From contig JAKSZP010015899.1 of the NCBI GenBank assembly GCA_022478985.1, forward strand, positions 110,153 to 174,152: 64,000 nt of DNA, given 5' to 3'. A program made the position numbers and the translations under genes. Positions 55,500 to 64,000 of this stretch are shown piece by piece; the first letter of the stretch is position 1, and each line of letters starts with the position of its first letter. The notes below the pieces were generated by a model. That model was given only the letters and a program-made list of their open reading frames with translations, searched no databases and was not told the DNA's origin. The stretch is from Massospora cicadina (Eukaryota > Entomophthoromycota > Entomophthoromycetes > Entomophthorales > Entomophthoraceae).

Positions 55500-57715
55500 A
55501 GAATCAACCAGGTTTACTTCTTCCCTAGATAATTACGTTGACCTTATTTACTTCATGGACATCCCTTAAGAGTCACTAGAAGTGGCCTAATTTTGAGCTT
55601 TTATCTCTTCAACAGGGAATTTTTTAAGAAGAATATGCCTCACATTTCATTTCTTGGTCAAGTCTTATCATGATCCCCTCACCAAGTTCCATCATAAATT
55701 TAGATAAAACTTGGGGTTAAAGATATTTAAAGACACCGCGGACACCCATCTCACCATCGAATTAGAGGAAGAGCTAACCTTAGCAGCACAGGTAGCTTAT
55801 TAAATGTCTCTGGCGCACACAAGAGATGTCTCAAATGCGAGCCATGGCCTCAACATCAATGGCACCACTGCTCTCAGTAAAACCTAGTTCTGCTTTAGAG
55901 CTCCTCATCTGCAATAATAATGGGCCACATCACAGAAGATATTAATACTGGTAGCACTGAAGGGGCTATATAAAATTTACAGCTTGCGTCCTATCATGGA
56001 AGCCTTATTAAATATGAAAAATATATGCCCAACCCTTTGTCCTGTTTATCTACCATTTACTATTTTGCATAATATTGAGATGGACAAAGGTACAATTAAA
56101 GCTGTTGATGTAATGGTGGATAGTGGTGTGAAATTTTTTTTGTGAATCTTGCTCTGGTTAATGTACTTCACTTGTCTATCTCACTTATTGGTTAAGTTAA
56201 TTGTGGTAAAACTTCCAAGTCTTTGCTTAGCTAACCTCATATATTCAGTTAATATTCACCAAGTCCATTATATATCTGAGGATTTTCTTGTGGCCTAGAA
56301 AATCTTCCCTGCTTGATAAAACTTGACATGAGGTAATGTCAAAAGTTTTTTTTTCCTATTTTGATTTGTGGAGGTGGTTTAACCACGTTGCATTACTAAG
56401 TTAAATTACCTGAATTCCTGGAGATTTGTTCTACGCCATCTAAGGGCTCATTCCTGGGCGTGATCACAAAGGTTCACCCTTCCTAACACTCCCTTGTAGC
56501 CCAAGAACTTTGATCACGTTTATACGCTGTTTTTCTATCTGCGTCATAACCTTCCAGCCTTATTCGCTTTGTTTAAATTTAAGGAGGGTGAGGATCCCCC
56601 AGGGTACCATGTTCACTCTTTGATTACCAAGAGTAAAGAATCATTAGACGCTTATGTGAAAGACATGCTGGCGCGCATATTCATCTAGCCCTTAAGATTT
56701 TAATATTTTCACCGGTGCTTCTGGTTGCCAAAGCCAATGAGGACCAAGCCCTTGTGTGAATATCCATATAAAACGCGGTCACCAAGCCAGAACCATACCC
56801 CATGCCACTTATGAAGGATATAGCTCCAATGATCATAATAAGTAAGATTTTTCTAAGCTGGACCTTTAGTACGCATTCCAACAGATTCAGTTGACTCTCA
56901 GTATCACTAATACACCGCCTTTATGTGCTATTTAGGCGTGCTTTATACAGGGCGATTCCTTTTGAACTCATTAATGTGCCTGCTGTATTCCAACGCAGGA
57001 TGGCCAGGTTCTGGGAAGTCTATTGGGAAAATGCTGCGTGTCATACATGGACAACATTTTGTTTTCTAACTAATTAATAACACACTAAGATGTTGAAAAG
57101 ATGCTTGATGCGATTGCAAATTACCACATTTGAGGTCAATGCCCTTGATATGTGAGTTCTTCAAGGGCTACATCTCATTCTTAGAAAATAAATCTTTTAA
57201 GGGTGTCATGGCTATATGCCCTGATAAACTATTGAAAATCTTTAACAGGGCTCTGGTAGATAAATCTGGGGTAAGAAGTTACTTGGGTGCATTCAACTTC
57301 CCCCGTCAGTTTGCCAAAGATCTTTCCGCCACAACCGCGCCTTTGACTTGTATCACTGGATAGATACCTTTTTGGGGGTGGTGCAAAAGAAGCTGAAATT
57401 TGGACCTTTTATATTATCATGCTTGCACCCCTTTCTTAGATGATTCTCTCTTAGACCAATCTTTTATTGTTGATAGGGATGCCTATTGTTTGCTTTTGTA
57501 TTGCTGTTATAATTCATGAGAATGAGAATGGTATGGAGCATTCTGTGTGTTTTTAGCTGCAACATGATCCCTATGAAGACAACATACCTGTATATGATAA
57601 GAAGATCCTTGACATCATGTTTATACTTGAGGATGGAAGCACATTCTTATGTCTGTCTGTCATTCTTTCATCATAAGGACATACCACTGCGCTATGGAGT
57701 TTCAGAAGAGTTCAC
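55500..57715 (+). pseudogene. Gypsy I pol remnant (protease, RT, RNase H)
   Basis: A plus-strand series. Gag-like YHDPLTKFHHKFR near 55660. Protease-like IKAVDVMVDSGVKFFL near 56100-56150. RT start FKEGEDPPGYHVHSLITKSK and KDMLARIFI near 56580-56690. Post-catalytic block 57130-57363 with CEFFKGYISFLENKSFKG and VRSYLGAFNFPRQFAKDLSA, then TAPLT. RNase H near 57460-57640 with NENGMEHSVCF and YDKKILDIMF. The YxDD region is not readable. No LTR is assigned. Confidence 0.72.
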
Positions 57716-58426
57716 ATAAAATAAATTAATAACAATTTCACTGAAAATAATCCAGGCTATGCTGATTTCCACATCGCTTTAATATACCTATTGAAATCAA
57801 TATGTCTGATAAATAGTCCTATCTATTGCATATGGGTTGGGTGCCAAATCAGCAACAAAAATATTGTATTGTAGTTGTTCAGAATAAGGATATGGCGGTC
57901 ATTTGCCGCCTTTACAAAAGTTGGTAAAAACTGATAATTCATAAAATTCTGAGAATAACCAGTTTGTTCAAATAACTTAACCAGCAACATGATGATACAG
58001 CCAAGATAGTCCAGCTGAAACCTAATTATTGACGGTGGAGCAACCACTATGACTAGCATAAAAGCAGCAATAATGAACTAAGGATGGGTTTGTGGAGTAA
58101 GATAAACCAGCAGTGCAAATCTGCTGGAAAAGAAAATAGCGGGAATAAAACCCAGCAGTGATACTGTGCCTGTGTAAAAAAATAATGGTAGGATTAGCCA
58201 CAAGTGTGACTCTGCTGGTATAAAGAGAAAAATAGCAAAAATCCCTCTAACTAGTATTAGTGCAAATCTACCAAAAATTAAGGAATTTATATAGATGTTT
58301 ATCATTTTTATTTAGGTATCATAATATGTTAAAGGATATCAATTTATATTGCCTTCCCGTTGCATGATGGTACCTAATCATGTGAACCTTCCACTGGATT
58401 ATTTTACATTAATACATAATATCCAG

Positions 58427-60365
58427 TTTTCTTTCCACTTGACATCACTTTTGAGATACTTTTGATAAAGAAACTTTTAATTTTCCACCGCCACCTCTAC
58501 TGCATCAGTTTTCCATTTATGTCCTTGGATCCACCACCTGCTTCCCCAGTGTGGTGCAGCAGTGCTCCAGCTGCTAGCGTTTATTGCCCAGCAGGCAAAC
58601 GCGTGTGGATAATCTCATCCAGTCCACCAAATACTTCTGGACAATTTGTCCCTCCAAGGGACTTAGCACTGCACCTCACACAAGTCCACTCAATCCGCCC
58701 CACCACCTAGCCCTACCTCAATCAGATATCCACTTTTTCCTCCACATCAATTATGGATGTCTCTTCCTGTATGCTGATAAAGCTTTTATTAATATGCCAA
58801 TGGTCACCTTTGTACCACAAGGTTTTATCAACTTCCACCATTAAAAGAGCTATTTTGATATTGGCTTCACCACTGAAGAGGACGTAGCCGCTGCAGAAGC
58901 TACGCCCTTATTATATAAAAACACCCATGTTACCACCACCCAAACACGTCTCCCAGATGATACCACTCTCGTGGTGAAGCTTACAAACCTTCCCTCACAC
59001 CTTCCCCCTCAGACACTATATGAGGAGTTGATGTCAGGGCTGTTCACTTATGGCACAAACCCCATCCTCCAATTCATTGTCCCAAGTGGTGCTGAGCACC
59101 TAGCGGCACCTCACTCAATGGACACCATTACCCCCTCAACAGCTAAACATGGGCCAACACATCCCACCGCGTGACTATATCCCATCCTCATCTGACCATT
59201 TCTTTTAGGCTTGCACTGACAACAGTCGCACAATTTTCCCCCTATGTCATAAAGTTGGACCATAGAAAAAGTATGCCGTTACAATATAAACCCAGAAAAC
59301 ACTGCCAACTCCACCCATAAGGCCATACTAATAGCATTTGAATGGGGATTTTGGATGCCCCTACCCTCACAGGCTGTGCGCTCATTGAATCCAAAGCAAA
59401 ATCTAGATACCAAACCCAAGCCAACCAATTTACACCCATGCCAACCAAATGGGCGCGGGTTTAGACCTACATAAATCCAAACAAATTCCCGCCCAAAAAT
59501 TACCCAACCCAAGCCACTTTTCACTAATTTAATCCTACTCAACCTAAATTCCTTGACTTTATTGGATGAAGTGAACAAATCTGGTGAAATTTCCCACCAC
59601 CAGATACACCAGTTATTATAGACCCTTAACTTTTCTCAGACTTTGATATCCCACTCCCGCCCAAAAATTATGTCCCCAAACCCTATGCTACCCCTTACTG
59701 AATTGACCACCAGCTTGCCGAGGCTGTGGTGACCTCACTCAGAAATTGCCATCTCCGCAAAGCCGTGGAAGCCTCTGTCACTGAATTTAAAGAAGGGCTT
59801 TATATCCCCACGTTCCCTCCTGATTTCCCTGCTGCTGCAGAAGAAGAAATCACCTGACTCAATGAGCTGCCATTGCCTCTGTCAAGCATGTTGCTGAATT
59901 GGCAGATTTTTCCGCATTCACATGCACTACCAGAGCCAACATTGCAAAATTACAGCTTTCTGACTCCCATATCCAAGCTGAACACCAGGTTGCCAAACTC
60001 ATAGAGGCTATGCTCCAGGCCCAAATTATCAGTGACAAACTCAATTTTTATCTCTTCCACCTCGACCCTCATAACGCGGATGCCTCAAACCCCTTGCTAT
60101 CAGCATTGATCTGCCTCTTCAATGTGGAAGCTGAAATCGTAGCTTAAAGGAATAATTTGCCTGATCCCCCCCTCCCCATCCACCATGGTGAGATAAGCGT
60201 CTCGCCGCTGTGCCACCTGGTAGGTTATTTTTATCATTTTATTTTTTTTGTGTGTCTCTCTGCCCATTTTGGTCAGTTGATTCATATTTTGGTTTGTTTA
60301 GGTGGTAAGTTTAGTTTTGGTAATATCTATCTTCTGGTCAGCATACCTTGACTAAATTTAAATCT
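58427..60365 (+). mobile_element. Half-LINE HA3 (1939 bp)
   Basis: Flanked by ATACATAATATCCAG (58412-58426) and ATACATAATATTCACCAG (60366-60383), a duplication with a 3-bp indel. The 3' end has CTATCTTCTGGTCAGCATACC then TTGACTAAATTTAAA. It lies about 10 bases from the end of the Gypsy E LTR. Confidence 0.8.
58519..60147 (+). pseudogene. ORF1-like protein of HA3
   Basis: ATG at 58519 (MSLDPPPASPVWCSSAP) as in HA1. RRM-like part: INYGCLFLYADKAFINMP, VPQGFINFHH-stop, SYFDIGFTTEED. Second part at 58971: MVKLTNLPSHLPPQTLYEEL and FIVPSGAEHLAAP. The knuckle region near 59235-59275 is degenerate. The C-terminal part at 59899-60147 is a clean frame ending at a stop at 60145-60147: MADFSAFTCTTRANIAKLQL and NADASNPLLSALICLFNVEA. 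Frameshifts lie between. Confidence 0.72.
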
Positions 60366-60394
60366 ATACATAATATTCACCAGAAACGTGACAG

Positions 60395-60410
60395 TGGTGC
60401 TCACTACAGG
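60395..60410 (+). promoter_or_regulatory. Primer binding site of Gypsy E
   Basis: TGGTGCTCACTACAGG, one base after the LTR end. It is the same 16 bases as the Gypsy A PBS; the similarity stops right after them. Confidence 0.78.
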
Positions 60411-60989
60411 AAGCCACTGATTCAAAAAAAGAACCTTCACAAAACAAAGCCATGTCAATTTTATTTAGTGCTAACTTTAACCCAAAACCAGCTTAATGAA
60501 CTAAAGCAATATGGTAAATTTTAATAGCCTTAGATTCATTATGACAGACCAATAACAAGCTACTGCAAGAGTGTAAATCCTAGGAAGACCATTAGTAGTT
60601 ATATTTGCCCAACTTTGTAACATTGGGAGATAGAACCTTTTATTTAAAAACATCTAAGCGACATGGTTGAGAAGTTACACTGCATTGAGAAAAATTGGAT
60701 GCTGAGAAGCATTGCCAAAAAACCCAACGCAATAACAACGAACAATAGTGAGCCATTAAAGAAGGAAACTGTTGCTGCAATAAGAATAAACTAATGAAGG
60801 CTATAGAAGAGAACCTCTGCAAGCAAAGAAGGCGACAAGAATCAAATAGCATGAAGCAAAGGTTCTGAGGATGAAGGGATTGCCTTGCCAAGAAATTCTC
60901 ACCGTATTTGCGGTTATGCAGGCTGAGGAAACCGCTAACCCACAAAAAATCGCATTAGACTCAAGCTGCACTCCTTGACCCATGTACAC

Positions 60990-61830
60990 TCCTCACATTG
61001 GTGCAATTTGCACCAGGCAGGAGGTACCACAGTTCACCCCTAGAATGAGTAGCCCTGAGTGGAACGAGAGTGTGCAAATTAATAAAAAGCCTCAAGTCAT
61101 TCAGGAAGGAAACATACATGGATTATTTAAATGCTTTAAATTTGCCGTGGAAGGAGCTTCAGATCGCCACAAGGCAAAGATAATGATAGACACCTTAGAC
61201 ATTAAGAGCACCTACCAGGTCACTTGCTATTTGAAGGACAGCTCTGTCACCCACCAAGAAGTTAAGGACATATTGCTTAAAATATTTAGGGGCGTAAGAA
61301 TGGCATAATAAAGGGCGATTTCTTAACTATCAGGTTCCAGTAGAAAAAAAACTCTGACCATGTTTACCAATCAATTCAACGTAGAAGCCCATGTCTTATA
61401 GGACTGGGTGTATTATCTAAGGCTGAGAGCAGATCATGATGACTTTTGGCATTAAACACCACATCGTGAGCTTTTGATGCAATGGCCCCAGTTTTCAAGG
61501 GTCTACCCCTAATCAAGATTGTGAACTACCTGCAATGACTAGCTATGACATTTAAACTTCTAACTCAGAAAGGAAGCCACCAATGACTGTTGCTGGGCCA
61601 CCCTCCTTGAGCGACCTGCCATGGGCAGCCTATAATCCTTCTTCAACCCTTATATGAAAACTTTTGATGACACTTGTAGATGTAAATCCTCCAAATTAAT
61701 GTGCTATCGCTGCGGGCAATGAGGTCATTTTTCAGTACACTGCTTCACCAAGCAGAAAGTTGACGATTTTGCATATGAACCTGTATGAATAGGGAAAAGA
61801 CCAGGTAATGTAGAGAAGGGACACTCTATT
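60990..61830 (+). pseudogene. Gypsy E gag with CCHC knuckle
   Basis: The displayed frame starts at 60982, but the likely start is the internal MSSPEWNESVQ at about 61045, as in Gypsy A. A capsid-like part follows: HGLFKCFKFAVEGASDRHKA, VTHQEVKDILLKIFRG. The knuckle CYRCGQ-stop-GHFSVHC at 61702-61743 fits Cx2Cx4Hx4C but contains a TGA. Frame breaks lie between 61310 and 61690. Confidence 0.75.
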
Positions 61831-62060
61831 TATTCCACTTTGACTACAATTGTCCCACTTAAACGCAACTATCCTTTCCACAATGGACCCAATGCTTCCC
61901 CAAATGAACTTTTATATCAATGGAATGCTGTTAACATACATGTACTAACCCACTCACAAGCGAAAAAAGTGACAGGAAAGGAAGCCCACCAAGAAAACAG
62001 TAAACTCTATGTTTCTCAGATATTAGAGCAAGACTTCATGGACAAACACTGATATTTTCC
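61831..62060 (+). pseudogene. Gypsy E protease-linker fragment
   Basis: A 70-aa frame with ASPNELLYQWNAVNIHVL and SKLYVSQILEQ resembles the linker before the Gypsy A protease (ELLYQQLPSGI, AWQILEQ). The protease itself is not found downstream. Confidence 0.55.
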
Positions 62061-64000
62061 AGTGTACCATCTCTCAAGGGAGTCAACATCGCCATACTCA
62101 CCAATCTAATCACTAAGGGATAATTATAGATAAGGAACAGAATCAATTGTTTCATGAACAAGAAAACTTTTATCAAGATACACATATGTTAAACGGTAAA
62201 AAAAGGGTAAAAGATAAAAGTTAAGAATAAAAATATAAAAAATATATATATCTAATAATATTTACAAATATAATGCTGACGCTAATATAATATTGGATGT
62301 ACTTTAATAGTGAAAATCAAAAAATGGATTCATAGACCTGCACCCTGTACCACAACTATCTTGCCATTGATGGCTCTCTCTAGCTTACTTCCGTGATAAC
62401 AACTGACAGAACTCCTCTTCATCATCTTCCTTTTACATGGAATGGGTGACTTGGCCACTCTAGGCACCGAAACTTATTATTACATAAGGTAAGATTAAAT
62501 CCTGGTAGAGGTCATTGGTGTAAGACTTGAGGAGCAACCCTGCGGCTTAATCAGGAGTAATTCCCATTTTGTACCAAAAAGGGGGTAAATTCAGCAGCTA
62601 CCCCTCTTGTCACCATGAAGTACTTAGCTCATGCATTAGATGAGAGGTCGGTGACAGCATACCCCTTAGAATTGCATCATTCCATCCATTCCAAATATCC
62701 ATTAGCTGGTCCATAAAATTCAGAGTATGAGTTGGGAAATAGAGGCAGCCATGGGCTATTGTCAGCAGAAGGTTAGCAGAATTTTTCCCGCAAAATGTCA
62801 GCTCCACCAGCTTGAGTTGCACTGATAACTTTAAACTGATATTTGTCAAAACTAAATTTGATTAAGTCAGTTTCAGGCTTGAGATCCCCAACCGCCATTC
62901 TCCTTTGTTTATGGTAGTCACAAACCCATCCCTGATATCATGGATGCAAATAAACCCTTTCCCACTAAATGAGACCACCATATGTGACATTGGCATGGAT
63001 GCACCCAGTCACCCATTGGACTAAGTGTCGCTAATCCCCAAGCAGAATTAATCAAGAAGGAAAATTTGGTGGCAATTTTTGAGCCTAAAACAGCTGACCA
63101 AGCCAAGACCAATCCAGCTTTGTAAAAGTTATAAAATGTTAATCCTCTATAAATGAATTATATAGTTAATCCTAGAGGTAATAAATTTATTTTTTACCTA
63201 TTTTATGGTGAGCTTGTATGCAGTTGACCCTGGCATGTTCTACTGTCGCTCCATTTTTTGTACTTTTCATTAATTTATTTTATTAAAAGCCCCCCTAAAC
63301 CCATTTTTATTCGTTTGTTTACTAAGTTCACTAAACATCTAGTGGATATGATTTCCAAATTTTAAAAACTTCTGGTCGATTTTTTGAAATTACCCTAACT
63401 TCCTTGCGTACCACTATATGTATTGCTGTATCAGAGGTATTCTAGTAAGTGCTTTGGGTGTTCAGTCATATTGAGTTCTAGGCCAATTATATTACCAGCA
63501 CGCTCCATGACAGTCATTATCAACATGGGGAATGATTCGCCCTTGTGAGTTGAAGAAGACTCCATGGACATTTTGATGGCTGAACAAGGACTAGGAGCCC
63601 ATGGGCCGCAATGGAAAGGTGGAACAATATAATATATTTGGAGTGGATGTGTTCTTGTGAAACCAAGAGGGAAACCCAAAACCACAGTTTCTGATTCTGC
63701 AAGCGTTGGGATTTTTGCCCATATACCCAGCCTGCTAGATTACCTGGTGTTGCTAGGGGAAAATTCCCTAAGTTGAAGTGAATTGGAAATTGGTTGTCCT
63801 AAGTTTTGGAGGAACTACGTTTGGGGGATTTTGGGATATTCACCTTGTCGTATCCATTGGGGATCAATCCAGATGAATACTTAAGATCTCATTGGGTGGA
63901 GTGGCTGACGAAATAGGGGCATCTGATAGTGATTAACTATCAGGTGTACCGATTGGGATTGGTCAGGTTTCATCACTGACTAATCAGGAATGAATAGTGA
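62061..64000. other. Unassigned region at the right edge
   Basis: About 1.9 kb after Gypsy E. It includes an AT-rich patch near 62200-62300. Minus-strand frames at 62610-62849, 62918-63112 and 63431-63685, and a plus-strand stretch near 63000-63120 reading NPQAELIKKENLVAIFEPKT, have no family match that I recognise. The last 300 bp read like LTR sequence (GC-mixed, many short repeats of GGTG/GATTGG), but no termini can be fixed. Confidence 0.25.

Larger units (their letters stand above)
57803..60393 (+). repeat. 5' LTR of Gypsy E, interrupted by HA3
   Basis: The right end (CCAGAAACGTGACA) is fixed by the PBS one base downstream. The left end TGTCTGATAAAT at 57803 is a guess based on the TGTC start of related LTRs. 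Without HA3 and its TSD it is about 0.63 kb. Confidence 0.5.
57803..62060 (+). mobile_element. Gypsy E, 5' LTR to protease linker, truncated
   Basis: A plus-strand element with a putative 5' LTR (57803 to 60393, interrupted by HA3), PBS at 60395-60410, gag from 60990 and a linker similar to that of Gypsy A. Similarity stops near 62060. No 3' LTR is present in the window. Confidence 0.68.

Noticed and set aside
62200..62300. AT-rich patch as an origin, terminator or satellite
   Set aside because: It is simple A/T sequence without a repeated unit or supporting context.
1..64000. CRISPR arrays, bacterial operons, rRNA or tRNA genes
   Set aside because: No regularly spaced repeats, ribosome-binding-site-led gene strings or cloverleaf-like segments were seen. 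The content is eukaryotic retroelements.

Overview
This window looks like a transposable-element graveyard from a eukaryotic nuclear genome. I find no host gene, rRNA, tRNA or CRISPR. It carries Ty3/Gypsy LTR retrotransposons, LINE-type non-LTR retrotransposons with a CCHC ORF1 and an APE-RT ORF2, and several copies of about 1.9 kb that look like ORF1-only (half-LINE) retroposons. Almost every reading frame is broken by stops and frameshifts, so most genes are called as pseudogenes. The family mix (a chromodomain-type Gypsy, Gypsy elements with a dUTPase-like domain between protease and RT, and LINEs with a C-terminal CCHC finger) is best compatible with a large, repeat-rich fungal genome, but the taxon is an inference.

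Layout. 1-16.35 kb is a nested stack. LINE-1 (+) was split by Gypsy A (-, ending at 13926). Gypsy A was later split by Gypsy B (-, 638-6535, TSD GGGTG) and by solo LTR C (9179-10336, TSD ACCGA/ACTGA). 17.4-23.3 kb holds decayed plus-strand Gypsy remnants (D, F), with half-LINE HB1 (-, 19245-21137) inserted in D. 23.3-26.6 kb is 5'-truncated LINE-2. 27.5-29.4 kb is half-LINE HA4 (-). 31.5-34.4 kb holds a truncated half-LINE (HB3) and the divergent 5'-truncated LINE-3, both with TSDs.

35955-51228 is Gypsy G (-), a chromovirus-like element inserted into the RT-RNase H region of plus-strand Gypsy H. Its own 3' LTR contains HA2, its pol contains HA1 (18-bp TSD), and its 5' LTR contains a 43-bp tail-only insertion (18-bp TSD) and the full-length LINE-4 (5257 bp, 14-bp TSD). 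53.6-55.5 kb is half-LINE HB2, 55.5-57.7 kb is Gypsy I (+), and 57.8-62.1 kb is Gypsy E (+), whose 5' LTR contains half-LINE HA3. I could not assign 62.1-64.0 kb.

How the parts relate. The LINEs and the HA half-LINEs share a related 3' tail, and the half-LINE proteins share an RRM-like segment plus CCHC knuckle with LINE ORF1. The simplest model is that the ORF1-only elements are mobilised in trans by LINE ORF2. HB elements end in a different tail, so they presumably use another LINE not seen here. Two insertions of only 20 and 43 bp of the HB tail, each with a perfect 17-18 bp TSD, mark the minimal 3' sequence that was copied. All boundaries, TSDs and motifs were read by eye; no alignment or database search was run.
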